Shown: positions 15,804 to 25,711, counted from the stretch's first letter. The stretch: 43,212 nucleotides of DNA from Candidatus Rokuibacteriota bacterium (GCA_003221615.1 QHSQ01000105.1:1-43212), one strand, 5' to 3'. Made by a program: numbers and translations. The notes: generated by a model not told the origin, from the sequence alone.

Positions 15804-16426
15804 GCAGGCGCCGCGTCGAGCGACAGCTCGCGCCGGATCCAGGCGACGATCGTGTCGAGGCCCTCGCCGGCCCGCAGATTCGTGAACACGAAGGGCCGCT
15901 CGCCGCGCATCCGGCGCGAGTCGCGCTCCATCACCGAGAGGCTCGCGCCCACGTAGGGGGCCAGGTCGATCTTGTTGATGACCAGGAGGTCCGATCGCGT
16001 GATACCCGGGCCGCCCTTGCGCGGGATCTTCTCGCCCTCGGCGACGTCGATCACGTAGATCGCTGCGTCGACCAGCTCGGGACTGAAGGTCGCCGCGAGG
16101 TTGTCGCCGCCGCTCTCGATCAGCAAGAGCTCGAGCCCGGGAAACCGCGTCTGGAGCTCGTGCACGGCCTCGAGATTGGCCGAGGCGTCTTCGCGGATCG
16201 CGGTGTGCGGGCAGCCGCCGGTCTCGACGCCCACGACCCGCTCGGGCGGCAACGCGCCGCGGCGCACGAGGAACTCGGCGTCCTCCTTGGTGTAGATGTC
16301 GTTCGTGATCACCGCCATCTCGAGCTCGCCGGACAGGCGCCGGCAGAGCGCCTCGGCCAGCGCGGTCTTCCCCGAGCCGACGGGCCCGCCGATCCCGAGC
16401 TTCAACGGCCGCGGAATCGCCTTCAT
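15800..16426 (-). CDS. ureG: Urease accessory GTPase UreG
   Basis: 208 residues. P-loop GGPVGSGKT at 13-21, the nickel-binding Cys72-Pro-His74 motif in [14 protein letters not shown] (switch region) and the guanine-specificity motif NKID are all present. UreG hydrolyses GTP to drive nickel delivery within the UreD-UreF-UreG complex. Start overlaps the ureF stop and its own stop overlaps the ureD start, both by ATGA, so ureF, ureG and ureD are translationally coupled. Length is normal for the family. Confidence 0.96.
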   Translation of the reverse strand: MKAIPRPLKLGIGGPVGSGKTALAEALCRRLSGELEMAVITNDIYTKEDAEFLVRRGALPPERVVGVETGGCPHTAIREDASANLEAVHELQTRFPGLELLLIESGGDNLAATFSPELVDAAIYVIDVAEGEKIPRKGGPGITRSDLLVINKIDLAPYVGASLSVMERDSRRMRGERPFVFTNLRAGEGLDTIVAWIRRELSLDAAPA

Positions 16427-17115
16427 GACCGAAACAACCTCATGTCGAGCGTTGCGTGGCGGATGCCGGCGATCTCGAGCGCGGGATTGAAGCTCCAGAG
16501 CTCATCCGCGCGCGCGGTCGCGGCCGCGGCGGCCAGCCGGCCGATCCGGCCTCGCATCGCGGCCAGGACACGCTGTCCGTCGAGCTGTCCGAGCGCGATC
16601 AGCCGCAGCCCCGCGCCGACCAGCAGCGAGGCGCTCGCGTAGAGATACGCCGTCGCGGCGCGCTCGGGATCGGCGCCCTCGCGCCCGACCGCAGCGCCGA
16701 ACACCGTCGCGTGGTGAGCGGCGGCGCGCCCGTCTTGGACGACGGCCGCCAGCCGCGCCAGAAATGGATCGTCGCGGATGCCCACCGCGATCCGGAGCGC
16801 TTGTCGCCCCATCTGGCGGCTGGCCAGCCTGAATTCCGGGACGCTCTTCATCGCGTCCAGCCGCGCGTCGAGCTCGATCCATTCCTGCGGGTCGTCGCGA
16901 CGCGCGATCCCGACCGCGATCGCGGCCGCCGCCGCGTCGGCGGGGCCGGCGGAGCCCTCGAGGTGCGCCGCGACGAACGCCTCGAGATCCTGGCGATCAC
17001 GAACCCGTCCGTCCTGCACGTAGGTCTCGAGCCCGAACGAGTGGGCGAAGCCGCCGGCTGGGAAGAGTCCGTCGGCGAACTGGAGCAAGGTCAGGAGCGA
17101 CGGATCAGCGGTCAT
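16423..17115 (-). CDS. ureF: Urease accessory protein UreF
   Basis: 230 residues from the ATG at 17115, chosen because UreF proteins begin just before the [19 protein letters not shown] signature, seen here near residues 9-27; the frame stays open further upstream, but only inside ureE. The protein is mostly helical with Ala-rich stretches, and the C-terminal Arg (MRLFRS) needed for UreG recruitment in other UreF proteins is present. UreF links UreD to UreG and acts as a gatekeeper in nickel loading. It overlaps ureE by 11 bases upstream and ureG by four downstream. Confidence 0.93.
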   Translation of the reverse strand: MTADPSLLTLLQFADGLFPAGGFAHSFGLETYVQDGRVRDRQDLEAFVAAHLEGSAGPADAAAAAIAVGIARRDDPQEWIELDARLDAMKSVPEFRLASRQMGRQALRIAVGIRDDPFLARLAAVVQDGRAAAHHATVFGAAVGREGADPERAATAYLYASASLLVGAGLRLIALGQLDGQRVLAAMRGRIGRLAAAAATARADELWSFNPALEIAGIRHATLDMRLFRS

Positions 17116-17545
17116 GCCGGTGACCCCTGCCGATCGGTACGAACGCGGCCCGGACGCGTTCGAACCGAACGCCGAGGCGCGTGAGCATGATGTCCAGCCC
17201 CGGATCATCCGGGACGAGAAGCCGCTCGCCGTCGAACGCCAGCGTGAAGTGACGATTGCCGACCTCGAACGCGACCCGCAGCGCTTCCTCGTGCGATGCC
17301 GGCGTCACCGCCAAACACGACTCCGCGGCGCACTCCACGACCACGAACCAATCCGGCCCGACGTGCACAATCGCTCCCGGCACCAGCAGGGTCCCGGTCG
17401 GCAACGCCAGCGCGAGCGTGCGCCCTCCGGTCGTCGTCACCCGGCGCCGTCCCCACCGCCGCTCTTCAGCCGTGAGCACGAGCGTGTCGCGCACGCGCCC
17501 AGCCAGCTCCGCCTCCCGAACCCCGTCCGGCAGCTCCGTGACCAC
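17105..17545 (-). CDS. ureE: Urease accessory nickel chaperone UreE
   Basis: 146 residues from a GTG at 17545. UreE features seen are the N-terminal beta domain ending LLVPGAIVH, and the metal-binding domain with the conserved GNRHF His, DPGLDIMLTRLG, and a short His-containing tail (GHRHDR) in place of the long His-rich tail of some homologs. UreE dimers bring nickel to the UreDFG complex. The start is uncertain: the frame is open to 17722, with an ATG at 17638, but that stretch contains two perfect hairpins and resembles intergenic repeat rather than protein. No strong ribosome site precedes any candidate. Confidence 0.85.
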   Translation of the reverse strand: MVTELPDGVREAELAGRVRDTLVLTAEERRWGRRRVTTTGGRTLALALPTGTLLVPGAIVHVGPDWFVVVECAAESCLAVTPASHEEALRVAFEVGNRHFTLAFDGERLLVPDDPGLDIMLTRLGVRFERVRAAFVPIGRGHRHDR

Positions 17546-17585
17546 GACGACAGTCTCTGTGGTCGTAAAGGGATGATTGCTTGAA

Positions 17586-17608
17586 CGATCGAGCCCCCGG
17601 CTCGATCG
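17586..17608. promoter_or_regulatory. Hairpin in the ureC-ureE interval
   Basis: CGATCGAGC (17586-17594) and GCTCGATCG (17600-17608) form a perfect 9-bp stem with a 5-base loop. With palindrome copy B just upstream in the transcript, this gives two strong stems between the structural urease genes and the accessory genes. Such stems often stabilise or attenuate part of an operon transcript and could set the ratio of UreABC to UreEFGD. Confidence 0.45.
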
Positions 17609-17628
17609 CGACGCGGACGGGGGGGTAT

Positions 17629-17651
17629 GGGGGGCCATGTCGGGGCCCCCC
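17629..17651. repeat. G/C palindromic element, copy B (ureC-ureE interval)
   Basis: GGGGGGCC-ATGTCGG-GGCCCCCC is a perfect 8-bp stem with a 7-base loop. It is an inverted near-copy of the element at 14853-14875. The two copies bracket the ureEFGD segment. This looks like a dispersed palindromic repeat of the REP type; only two copies were noticed in this window. Confidence 0.5.
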
Positions 17652-17670
17652 ATCCCATTAAAACCCCCCA

Positions 17671-19389
17671 TCAGAACAAAAAATACCGCTGGGCCATCGG
17701 CAACACCCGCGCCGGCTCGCACGTCAGCACCGTGCCGTCCGCGCGCACCTGATACGTCTCGGGATCGACCTCGATCCGCGGCAGCGCGTCGTTGTGAATC
17801 ATGTCGCGCTTGCTGAGCCCACGGCAGCGACTCACCGCGACCGCGCGCCGGCTGAGACCGAGCCGCTGCGGAACCCCATCGGCGAGCGCCGCCGCCGAGA
17901 CGAACGTCAGCGCGGTGGAGCCGACGGCCCGGCCGAGCGCGCCGAACATCGGACGATAAAGGACGGGCTGAGGCGTCGGGATCGACGCGTTCGGATCGCC
18001 CATCGCCGCCCAGGCGATGAGGCCCCCCTTGACCACCATCTCAGGCTTGACCCCGAAGAATGCGGGCTTCCAGAGCACGAGATCGGCCAGCTTGCCCGCC
18101 TCGACCGAGCCGACATGGCCGGCCAGGCCGTGGGCGATCGCCGGGTTGATCGTGTACTTCGCAACGTAGCGCTTCACCCGCCGGTTGTCGTCGCCCGCCG
18201 TCTCCCCCGGCAGCGGCCCGCGCTGGCGCTTCATCTTGTCCGCGGTCTGCCAGGTTCGGATGATCACCTCGCCGATGCGGCCCATCGCCTGCGAGTCCGA
18301 GGACATCATGCTGATCGCGCCCAGATCGTGCAGCACGTCCTCGGCGGCGATCGTCTCGGCGCGGATGCGCGACTCGGCGAAGGCGAGGTCCTCCGGGATG
18401 CGCGCGCTGAGGTGGTGACACACCATCAGCATGTCGAGGTGCTCGTCCATCGTGTTCACCGTGAACGGCATCGTCGGATTCGTGGAGGACGGCAGGCAGT
18501 TCGGCTCGCCGCACACGCGGATGATGTCCGGGGCGTGACCGCCGCCGGCACCCTCGGTGTGGTACGTGTGGATCGTCCGGCCCTTGAAGGCGCGGATCGA
18601 GTCCTCGACGAACCCGCTCTCGTTGAGCGTGTCGGTGTGGATCGCCACCTGCACGTCGAGCTCGTCGGCGACACCGAGCGCGCAGTCGATCGCCGCCGGC
18701 GTCGTGCCCCAGTCTTCGTGCAGCTTGAGCCCGATCGCGCCGGCCGCGATCTGCTCGCGCAGCGGATCGGGCGCGGAGGCGTTGCCCTTGCCGAGGAAGC
18801 CGAGGTTGAGCGGAAACGCCTCGGCCGCCTCGAGCATGCGGGAGATGTTCCAGGCGCCCGCGGTGCACGTCGTCGCGTTGGTCCCCGTCGCGGGGCCGGT
18901 GCCGCCGCCGACCAGGGTCGTGAGCCCGGCGCTGATCGCCTCGTCGACGAGCTGGGGGCAGATGAAGTGGATGTGCGAGTCGAGCCCGCCGGCGGTGACG
19001 ATCTTCCCCTCGCCCGCGATCACCTCCGTCGACGCGCCGACCACCATGCCCTCGGTGACGCCGGTCATCAGGTCGGGATTGCCGGCCTTGCCGACCGCGA
19101 CGACCCGCCCGTCCCGGATCCCGATGTCGGCCTTCACGATGCCCCAGTGATCGACGATGACCGCGTTGGTGATCACGAGATCGAGCGCGCCCGACGCCCG
19201 CGTGGCGCGGACCGACTGGCCCATGCCGTCCCGGATCACCTTGCCGCCGCCGAACTTCGCCTCTTCGCCCGCCGTCGTGAGATCGCGCTCGACCCGGATG
19301 AACAGCTCCGTGTCGGCCAGACGCACTCGGTCGCCCGTCGTCGGCCCGTAGAGATCGGCGTACTGCCGGCGGGTCAGGCGGAGCGTCAT
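17671..19389 (-). CDS. ureC: Urease alpha subunit UreC
   Basis: 572 residues from the ATG at 19389, which overlaps the ureB stop (ATGA). All active-site residues can be placed: His139 and His141 (DSHIHF), the carbamylated Lys222 (GLKLHEDWG), His251 (VAIHTD), His277 (YHTEG) and Asp365 (SSDSQAMG), each five residues later than in Klebsiella urease. The flap Cys324-His (MVCHHLS) is present. Urease hydrolyses urea to ammonia and carbamate at a bi-nickel centre in the cytoplasm. Together with UrtABCDE uptake it supplies ammonia to the glnA/amt system encoded 10 kb away. The separate small A and B subunits give the common three-subunit bacterial type. Confidence 0.97.
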   Translation of the reverse strand: MTLRLTRRQYADLYGPTTGDRVRLADTELFIRVERDLTTAGEEAKFGGGKVIRDGMGQSVRATRASGALDLVITNAVIVDHWGIVKADIGIRDGRVVAVGKAGNPDLMTGVTEGMVVGASTEVIAGEGKIVTAGGLDSHIHFICPQLVDEAISAGLTTLVGGGTGPATGTNATTCTAGAWNISRMLEAAEAFPLNLGFLGKGNASAPDPLREQIAAGAIGLKLHEDWGTTPAAIDCALGVADELDVQVAIHTDTLNESGFVEDSIRAFKGRTIHTYHTEGAGGGHAPDIIRVCGEPNCLPSSTNPTMPFTVNTMDEHLDMLMVCHHLSARIPEDLAFAESRIRAETIAAEDVLHDLGAISMMSSDSQAMGRIGEVIIRTWQTADKMKRQRGPLPGETAGDDNRRVKRYVAKYTINPAIAHGLAGHVGSVEAGKLADLVLWKPAFFGVKPEMVVKGGLIAWAAMGDPNASIPTPQPVLYRPMFGALGRAVGSTALTFVSAAALADGVPQRLGLSRRAVAVSRCRGLSKRDMIHNDALPRIEVDPETYQVRADGTVLTCEPARVLPMAQRYFLF

Positions 19390-19736
19390 GAGCGGCGCTC
19401 CCACGCCGCCAGCTTCGCCAGGGCTTGCTCGCGGCTGCCGCCGTCGGTGAGCGCGTTCAGGCCGAAGACCCGGCGCGTGCCGCCGAGCTCGACGAGCGTG
19501 ACCCGCTTCTCGTCGCCGGGCTCGAAGCGGACGGCCGTGCCGGCCGGCACGTTGAGCCGCATTCCGAACGCCTGCGCACGATCGAAGCGAAGCGCGCGAT
19601 TGACCTCGAAGAAGTGGAAGTGCGAGCCGATCTGGATCGGGCGGTCCCCCGTGTTGGTCACGGTCAGGTCGAGCGTTCGACGGCCCTGGTTCGCGATGAT
19701 GTCGCCTTCACCCAGCAGGTACTCGCCCGGAATCAC
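19386..19736 (-). CDS. ureB: Urease beta subunit UreB
   Basis: 116 residues. It opens [13 protein letters not shown] and contains the core [19 protein letters not shown] followed by [19 protein letters not shown], the standard UreB signature. UreB is a beta-rich structural subunit of the (UreABC)3 enzyme and helps position the active-site flap. It is 10 bases downstream of ureA and overlaps ureC by four bases, so the three structural genes are coupled. Length is typical for bacterial UreB. Confidence 0.96.
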   Translation of the reverse strand: MIPGEYLLGEGDIIANQGRRTLDLTVTNTGDRPIQIGSHFHFFEVNRALRFDRAQAFGMRLNVPAGTAVRFEPGDEKRVTLVELGGTRRVFGLNALTDGGSREQALAKLAAWERRS

Positions 19737-19746
19737 GGTCGGCCTC

Positions 19747-20049
19747 CTAGCGGATCGGATGATGAATGGTGACGAGCTTGGTGCCGTCGGGAAAGGTGCC
19801 CTCGACCTGCACCTCCTCGAGCATCTCCGGCACTCCCTCCATCACGTCGTCGCGGCCGAGGATGTCGAGGCCGGCCGCCATCAGGTCGGAGACGCTCCGG
19901 CCGTCGCGAATCCCCTCGAGAATTTCGGCGGTGATCAGCGCCAGCGCTTCGGGGTAGTTCAGCTTGAGACCGCGGCCACGTCGCCGGCGCGCGACTTCGG
20001 CGGCGGTGAACACGAGGAGCTTCTCCTGCTCACGCGGGGTGAGGTGCAT
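19747..20049 (-). CDS. ureA: Urease gamma subunit UreA
   Basis: 100 residues, the normal size. It has the UreA signatures [59 protein letters not shown] and the conserved ending TIHHPIR. It is the small helical subunit of the urease trimer. It lies 22 bases downstream of urtE and 10 bases upstream of ureB, linking urea import and urease into one transcript. Confidence 0.97.
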   Translation of the reverse strand: MHLTPREQEKLLVFTAAEVARRRRGRGLKLNYPEALALITAEILEGIRDGRSVSDLMAAGLDILGRDDVMEGVPEMLEEVQVEGTFPDGTKLVTIHHPIR

Positions 20050-20071
20050 CGTCGCGCCTCCTGAATAGGCG

Positions 20072-20761
20072 TCAGACTGCTAGATGCTGCCTGACCATCT
20101 CGGGCCGGAGGTCGCGCGTCGCGCCCGCCGCGACGACGGCGCCCTTGGCCATGATCACGTACTTGTCGGCGAGTCGCTCCGCGAAGTCAAGGTATTGCTC
20201 GACCAGCAGGACCGCCAGCTTGAGCTCGGCCTTGATCCGTCGCAGCGCGTCCTCGATCTCGAGGATGATCGAGGGCTGGATGCCCTCGGTCGGCTCGTCG
20301 AGCATGAGCAGCTTGGGCCTGGTGAGCAAGGCGCGGCCGATCGCGAGCATCTGCTGCTCGCCGCCGGAGAGGACGCCCCCCTTGCGGGCGAGCAGCGGCT
20401 TGAGCGCCGGAAAGAGCGCGAGCGGCTCGTCGAGCGAGGCGGCGCGCCCGCAGCCCAGAAGCGCCATCCGCAGATTCTCCTCGACCGAGAGATGCGGAAA
20501 GATCTCCCGTCCCTGGGGCACGTAGCCGATTCCCGCTCGCGCCCTCCGATCGGGCGACCAGGTGGTGACGTCGGCGCCGTCGAACGTCACGCGCCCGCCG
20601 CGCGCCGGCAAGAGCCCGATCGTGGTCTTGAGCAACGTGGTCTTGCCCACGCCGTTGCGTCCCATGAGGCAGACGAGCTCACCGGCACGCACCTCGAGGT
20701 CGACGCCCCAGAGCACTTGCGACTGGCCGTAGGCGACGTCGAGGCCCCTAATGGACAGCAT
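20072..20761 (-). CDS. urtE: Urea ABC transporter ATPase UrtE
   Basis: 229 residues, LivF-type ABC ATPase: Walker [11 protein letters not shown] (about 33-42), Q loop [12 protein letters not shown], signature [15 protein letters not shown] and Walker [17 protein letters not shown]. The GRNGVGKT and [11 protein letters not shown] variants are characteristic of UrtE within the LivF group. It pairs with UrtD to power urea import through UrtB/UrtC. The start overlaps the end of urtD by 14 bases, and ureA follows 22 bases after the stop. Confidence 0.95.
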   Translation of the reverse strand: MLSIRGLDVAYGQSQVLWGVDLEVRAGELVCLMGRNGVGKTTLLKTTIGLLPARGGRVTFDGADVTTWSPDRRARAGIGYVPQGREIFPHLSVEENLRMALLGCGRAASLDEPLALFPALKPLLARKGGVLSGGEQQMLAIGRALLTRPKLLMLDEPTEGIQPSIILEIEDALRRIKAELKLAVLLVEQYLDFAERLADKYVIMAKGAVVAAGATRDLRPEMVRQHLAV

Positions 20762-21551
20762 CGGCCCCCTCGCGGCGACGGCCGAGATAGACCTCGAGAA
20801 CGCGTGGATCGCTCTGGACCTGCTCGACGGGCCCCTCGCACAGCACCGTCCCCTGATGGAGCACGGTGACCTGGCGGGCGATCTGCCGCACGAACTCCAT
20901 ATCGTGCTCGATGACGAGCACAGACCGGTCCGCGGCGATCGATTCGAGCAGCTGGCCCGTGCGCTCGGTCTCTTCGTCGGTCATCCCGGCGACCGGCTCA
21001 TCGACCAGCAGGAGCTCCGGATCCTGCGCGATCATCATGCCGATCTCGAGCCACTGCTTTTCGCCGTGCGACAAGGCGCCGGCCTTCCCCTCCGCCTTAT
21101 CACTGAGCTGCACGGTCTCGAGCGTATGGAGGATGCGGTCGCGGTCCTCGCGCGCGTCGCGCTGGCGGAGCGCGGCGAACACGCCCTTCGAGGCGCGGCG
21201 AAGGGACAGCTCGACGTTGTCCCATACGGTGAGGTTCACGAACACCGACGGCGTCTGGAACTTCCGGCCGATGCCGAGCTGGGCGATCTGGTTCTCGCGA
21301 AGCGGGAGAAGGTCCGTGTTGTGGCCGAAGATCACGCGGCCGCTCTCGGGCTTCACGCGTCCGGAGACGACGTCGAGCAAGGTCGTCTTGCCCGCGCCGT
21401 TCGGGCCGATGACGACCCGGAGCTCGCGCCGCTCCATGAAGAAGTTCAGCCGGCTCAGCGCCTTGAAGCCGTCGTAGTTCACCGTGACGTCTTCGAGATA
21501 GATGATGCTGGTGGCGTGGGTGGGCGCTTCGAGCGCCGGCGGTGGGCTCAT
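20748..21551 (-). CDS. urtD: Urea ABC transporter ATPase UrtD
   Basis: 267 residues from the ATG at 21551, chosen because it overlaps the urtC stop (ATGA); the frame is open further but only inside urtC. LivG-type ATPase: Walker A IGPNGAGKTT, signature LSHGEKQWLEIGM (the His in the signature is usual in UrtD), Walker B LLLVDEPVAGMTDEETE and the His switch VIEHDMEF. The first 20 residues are a short extension (Pro/Ala/Thr) before the conserved YLEDVTVNYDGFKAL. It forms the ATPase pair with UrtE. Confidence 0.95.
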   Translation of the reverse strand: MSPPPALEAPTHATSIIYLEDVTVNYDGFKALSRLNFFMERRELRVVIGPNGAGKTTLLDVVSGRVKPESGRVIFGHNTDLLPLRENQIAQLGIGRKFQTPSVFVNLTVWDNVELSLRRASKGVFAALRQRDAREDRDRILHTLETVQLSDKAEGKAGALSHGEKQWLEIGMMIAQDPELLLVDEPVAGMTDEETERTGQLLESIAADRSVLVIEHDMEFVRQIARQVTVLHQGTVLCEGPVEQVQSDPRVLEVYLGRRREGADAVH

Positions 21552-22681
21552 GGCGTCGGCCGGCCGAGCGAGACGCTGGGCGTCGAGACCGCCCGGTCGG
21601 GGCGTCGCGACACGAGTCGACGAACACGCGCGCCCAAACGGCCGAGAGCGCCGACGATACCGTCGGGAAAGAACAGGACCGCCCCCATGAAGAGGCCGCC
21701 CAGGAAGAGGAGCCAAAAATCGGGGTAGCTGGTGGTCAGCCAGCTCTGGATCCAGTTCACGCCGAACGCCCCGAGCACCGCGCCGTAGAGCGTGCCGCGC
21801 CCGCCCGCGGCGACCCATACGACCATCTCGATCGAGGGCAGCACCCCGATCTTCGCGGGCGTGATGATCCCCACCTGCGGCGCGTAAAGGGCCCCGGCGA
21901 TCCCGGCGAGCGCCGCCGAGACGACGAACACGAACAGCTTGTAGGCCGCCGGCGAGTACCCGGAGAAGAGCACACGGGTCTCGCTGTCGCGGATGGCCAC
22001 GAGCACCTTGCCGGCGCGAGTCAAGGTGATCCAGCGGCACAGCAGGTAGGCGCCGATCAGGGCGAGCGCGGTGACGACGTAGAGGCCGCGCTGGGTCGCC
22101 GGCTGGTTGAGCGGGAATCCAAAGACCGTCTTGAAGTCGGCGAGGCCGTTGGTGCCGCCGAGATTCATCTCGTTGCGGTTGAACACGAGCCACGCGCTGA
22201 GCGCCAGCGCCTGCGTGATGATCGAGAAGTAGACGCCGCGGATCCGGCTCCGAAACGCCAGGTACCCGAAGGCGAAGCCGAAGAGCGCCGGAACCAGGAC
22301 GATCGCCGCGAGCGTGAACAGGCTACTGTGAAAGGGGCGCCAGAAGAGCGGCAGCACGGTGACCTGGTTCCACACCATGAAGTCGGGCAGCGAGCTCTGA
22401 TAGACGCTCTTCGACCCGATCTCGAGCATCAGGTGCATCCCCATCGCGTAGGCGCCAAGGCCGAAGAACACCCCGTGGCCGAGCGAGAGGACGCCCGCGT
22501 AGCCCCACAGGAGATCGAGCCCGAGCGCCAGGATCGCGTAGGTGAGGAACTTGCCGAACAGGTTCAAGGTGAAGTTCGAGATCGCGAGCGGCGAGCCCGC
22601 CGGCAGCATGTTGCAGACCGGCAGCACCACCGCGACGACGACGGCCGCGATGCCGAGCGCCACGGCCTCACGCCTCGGCAT
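21548..22681 (-). CDS. urtC: Urea ABC transporter permease UrtC
   Basis: 377 residues, LivM-type permease with about ten hydrophobic segments. The landmarks DLLWGYAGVLSLGHGVFFGLG, FRSRIRGVYFSIITQA, NGLADFKTVFGF and the EAA-like cytoplasmic segment AIRDSETRVLFSGY are typical of UrtC. It forms the membrane channel for urea with UrtB. Its start overlaps the end of urtB by 14 bases and its stop overlaps urtD by four. The C-terminus has a cytoplasmic Arg-rich tail of about 30 residues. Confidence 0.95.
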   Translation of the reverse strand: MPRREAVALGIAAVVVAVVLPVCNMLPAGSPLAISNFTLNLFGKFLTYAILALGLDLLWGYAGVLSLGHGVFFGLGAYAMGMHLMLEIGSKSVYQSSLPDFMVWNQVTVLPLFWRPFHSSLFTLAAIVLVPALFGFAFGYLAFRSRIRGVYFSIITQALALSAWLVFNRNEMNLGGTNGLADFKTVFGFPLNQPATQRGLYVVTALALIGAYLLCRWITLTRAGKVLVAIRDSETRVLFSGYSPAAYKLFVFVVSAALAGIAGALYAPQVGIITPAKIGVLPSIEMVVWVAAGGRGTLYGAVLGAFGVNWIQSWLTTSYPDFWLLFLGGLFMGAVLFFPDGIVGALGRLGARVRRLVSRRPDRAVSTPSVSLGRPTP

Positions 22682-24332
22682 TGCGCCCCCGCGTCGCGAA
22701 GAGCCCGGCCGGCCGCCGCTGCAAGAACAGGATGACGCCGACGAGGATTGCCACCTTGCCGAACACCGCGCCGAGCGCGGGCTCGATGCCCTTGGTCAGG
22801 CTGCCGAGGCCGGCCGAGGCCAGGATCGTCCCGGCGAGCTTGCCGACGCCGCCGGTGACGACCACCATGAACGAGTCCACGATGTAGTTCTGGCCGAGCG
22901 ACGGGCCGACGTTGCCGATCTGGGTGAGCGCGCAGCCCGCCAGCCCCGCGAGCCCGGCGCCGAAGGCGAACGTGGTCGCGTCGACCACGCCCGCGCGCAC
23001 GCCCAGGCACGAGCTCATCGCGCGGTTCTGGGTTACCGCGCGGATGCGGAGACCCGCGCTGGTCCGGAAGAGCAGCCAGTACATCGCGGCGACCGACACC
23101 GCGGCGAGCCCGATGATGAAGACGCGGTTGTACGGCAAGGTGAGCCCGACCATCACGGGAACGCCGCCCGAGAGCCACGAAGGCGAGCTCACGTCCACGT
23201 TCGCCGCGCCGAACCAGAGCCGCAGGCCCTGCTGGATGATGAGCGAGGCGCCCCACGTCAAGAGCAGCGTCTCCAGCGGCCGCCCGTAGAGCAACCGGAT
23301 CACGCCCCGCTCGAGGACCAGGCCGACGGCCGCCGCCACCAGGAAGGAGACCGGCAGCGCCACCAGGAAGTAGGTGTCGAAGTACGCCGGCCACGTCGCG
23401 CGAAACCAGTTCTGGACGACAAACGTCGCGTAGGCGCCGAGCGCCATCAGCTCGCCGTGCGCCATGTTGATCACGCCCATCAGCCCGAACACGACGGCGA
23501 GGCCGAGCGCCATCAGGAGGAGGATCGACCCGAGCGAGGCGCCCTGAAACAGGGTCTCGACCGTACGCGTCAAGAGACCCCAGCGCTCGATGCGCCGTAT
23601 CGCCGACACGGCCGCGTCGCGCTCGGCCGGGGTGGCCCCGGTATCGACGGCCAGCCGCTGGAGCGCCGACACCGCGCTCTCCGAGTGGAGCTCGCCGAGG
23701 GTCCGGGCGGCCACGGCTCGCTGAGACGGCGAGCCGTTGGCCAGCTGGATCAGCGCCAGCGCCTCGGCCAGGGCGTGGTGCACCCAGCGGTCGGATTCTT
23801 TCTTGAGCGCCGCTTCGACGACGGGTGCCGCGCCGGCCGCGGCCTGATTGCCGAGCTTCACGGCGGCTCCGCGTCGCACGCCGGGATCGGGATCGGCAAG
23901 CTGCGCCTGGGTCTCGTCGGCGTCGAGAAACGGCTTGATCACGAGACGGAGGCGGCGGTCGGCCGGGACTTCCTTCAGGTCCGTCAGCGGCACGGTGCCG
24001 AGCGGCTCGCGGTCGTAGGCGCCGGCGATGTCGATGACGTCTTGATCGCCCTTCGTGGCTTTGGTGCCGCCGATCACGAGCTCGGTCTTCCCGGCGCGCG
24101 TGCGCGCGTACACGCTGCCGTCGCGGAGCGCGCTCAGGAACTGAACCCACTTCGGATCGCGCGTCTGGCCTAGCGTCGTGACGGCCGCTTCGCGTTTGTC
24201 GGCGTCGTCGCCGGTGAGATCCGCCAGCGCCCGCGCGATCTCCGCGGGCGGCTCGGCGGCGGCCGCGTGGCCCGCCGTTCCTGCGGCGAGCCACGCGACC
24301 AGCGAAAGGAGTACGGTGAGACGAGAGATCAC
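22668..24332 (-). CDS. urtB: Urea ABC transporter permease UrtB with N-terminal repeat domain
   Basis: 554 residues from a GTG at 24332 that overlaps the urtA stop (GTGA). The first 25 residues form a signal-like segment (LLSLVAWLAAGTAGHA), followed by about 220 residues with HEAT-like alpha repeats (KREAAVTTLG, GVRRGAAVKLGNQAAAG, AVAARTLGELHSE), as in the long form of UrtB. The C-terminal part is a LivH-type permease (GLMGVINMAHGELMALGAYA, NRAMSSCLGVRAG). The large extracytoplasmic repeat domain is usual for UrtB and may contact the binding protein. It forms the urea channel with UrtC. Confidence 0.94.
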   Translation of the reverse strand: MISRLTVLLSLVAWLAAGTAGHAAAAEPPAEIARALADLTGDDADKREAAVTTLGQTRDPKWVQFLSALRDGSVYARTRAGKTELVIGGTKATKGDQDVIDIAGAYDREPLGTVPLTDLKEVPADRRLRLVIKPFLDADETQAQLADPDPGVRRGAAVKLGNQAAAGAAPVVEAALKKESDRWVHHALAEALALIQLANGSPSQRAVAARTLGELHSESAVSALQRLAVDTGATPAERDAAVSAIRRIERWGLLTRTVETLFQGASLGSILLLMALGLAVVFGLMGVINMAHGELMALGAYATFVVQNWFRATWPAYFDTYFLVALPVSFLVAAAVGLVLERGVIRLLYGRPLETLLLTWGASLIIQQGLRLWFGAANVDVSSPSWLSGGVPVMVGLTLPYNRVFIIGLAAVSVAAMYWLLFRTSAGLRIRAVTQNRAMSSCLGVRAGVVDATTFAFGAGLAGLAGCALTQIGNVGPSLGQNYIVDSFMVVVTGGVGKLAGTILASAGLGSLTKGIEPALGAVFGKVAILVGVILFLQRRPAGLFATRGRNAEA

Positions 24333-25621
24333 GCCTTCTTCTGATACGTGCCCTGGTGCTTGACCCAGTCGCAACCCTTGTCCGGGCTCGTGTACTTGCT
24401 CCACGGCTCGGGCTCGACCAGACCCTTGGTGCGCGAGATGATCTTGAACTGACCGTCCTTCAGGATCTCGCCGATGAGCACCGGCCGATAGGTGTGCTGG
24501 TTGTATTCGTGCATCTTGATCGTGCCGCTCGGCGCCGCGAACGTCTGGCCGTAGACGGCCTTGCGGACCGGATCGACGTCGAAGCTCTTGGCTTTCTCGA
24601 CCGCCTGCTTCCACACGTAGACGCCGAAGTAGGCCGCCTCCATCGGATCGTCGGTGACGCGCTTGTCACCACCGGGCAGGTTCGCCTTCTTCGCGTATGC
24701 CTTGAAGGCCTGTACGAACTTCTTGTTGTTCGCGGCTTCGACCGACTGGAAGTAGTTCCACGCCGCGAGATGGCCGACGAGGGCCGAGGTGTCCATGCCG
24801 CGCAGCTCGTCCTCGGCGACGCTGTACGCCATGATCGGCGCGTTCTCCGAGCGCAGACCCTGGTTGGCGAATTCCTTGTAGAACGGCACGTTCGAGTCGC
24901 CGTTGATCGTCGACAGCACGCAGGCGCTGCCGCCGGACGAGAAGCGTTTGATCTTGCCGACGATCGTCTGGTAGTCCTGATGGTTGAACGGCGTGTATTC
25001 CTCGGCGATGTTGTCGGCCGGCACACCCTTGGCGACCAGGAACGCGCGCAGGATCTTGTTCGCGGTACGCGGGAACACGTAGTCCGTCCCCAGCAGGTAG
25101 AACTTCTTGAATCCGCCGCCTTCTTTCGACATCAGGTACTCCGCGCCGGGGATCAGCTGCTGGTTCGGCGTCGCGCCCGTGTAGAACACGTTCTTGGAGC
25201 ACTCTTCGCCTTCGTACTGCACGGGGTAGAAGAGCAAGCCGTTGTTGTTCTCGAACACCGGGAGGACCGACTTGCGGCTGACCGAGGTCCAGCACCCGAA
25301 GACCACCGCCACCTTGTCCTGGAGCAGGAGCTGCTTGGCCTTCTCGGCGAACAGGTCCCAGTTCGACGCCGGGTCGACGACGACCGGCGTGATCTTCTTG
25401 CCCATGACGCCGCCCTTGGCGTTGATCTCCTCGGCCGCCATGAGCACGACGTCTCGGAGCGAGACCTCGCTGATGGCCATCGTGCCCGAGAGCGAATGCA
25501 GGACGCCGATCTTGACGGTCTCCTGCGCTCTCAGCACGTTGGGGAAGCTGAGGCCCGCGCCGACCGCCGTGGACGCCAGCAGTCCCCCTTTGATGAAGTC
25601 GCGACGTGAGTACTGCGCCAT
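24329..25621 (-). CDS. urtA: Urea ABC transporter substrate-binding protein UrtA
   Basis: 430 residues from the ATG at 25621, which has a GGAG ribosome site and begins directly at a twin-arginine signal (SRRDFIKGGLLASTAV, then cleavage near LRA-QE). The mature protein has the UrtA pattern VKIGVLHSLSGTMAISE, VVVDPASNWDLFAEKA, GCWTSVSRKSVLPVFE and LLFYPVQYEGEE. It binds urea (or short amides) in the periplasm and delivers it to UrtBC. The Tat signal means it is probably folded before export. It is the first gene of a 12-gene operon; a sigma-54 promoter candidate lies about 90 bases upstream. Confidence 0.96.
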   Translation of the reverse strand: MAQYSRRDFIKGGLLASTAVGAGLSFPNVLRAQETVKIGVLHSLSGTMAISEVSLRDVVLMAAEEINAKGGVMGKKITPVVVDPASNWDLFAEKAKQLLLQDKVAVVFGCWTSVSRKSVLPVFENNNGLLFYPVQYEGEECSKNVFYTGATPNQQLIPGAEYLMSKEGGGFKKFYLLGTDYVFPRTANKILRAFLVAKGVPADNIAEEYTPFNHQDYQTIVGKIKRFSSGGSACVLSTINGDSNVPFYKEFANQGLRSENAPIMAYSVAEDELRGMDTSALVGHLAAWNYFQSVEAANNKKFVQAFKAYAKKANLPGGDKRVTDDPMEAAYFGVYVWKQAVEKAKSFDVDPVRKAVYGQTFAAPSGTIKMHEYNQHTYRPVLIGEILKDGQFKIISRTKGLVEPEPWSKYTSPDKGCDWVKHQGTYQKKA

Positions 25622-25711
25622 TTCCGTCTCCTTTCGTGTGGGTGGTCTCGGTCGCGACGTCATTGGCGCGCCTCCCGCGGACGTCTCTGGCCGCAGGCTG
25701 GCCTCGGTAGC

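Noticed and set aside
17546-17722. N-terminal extension of ureE
   Set aside because: The stretch runs through two perfect hairpins and into the end of ureC; the translated Gly/Pro/Ser-rich segment does not resemble UreE.
17794-20064. 756-codon open frame antisense to the urease genes
   Set aside because: It mirrors ureC-ureB-ureA on the other strand; composition is the Arg/Asp/Glu/His-rich pattern typical of antisense frames in high-GC DNA, with no domain.
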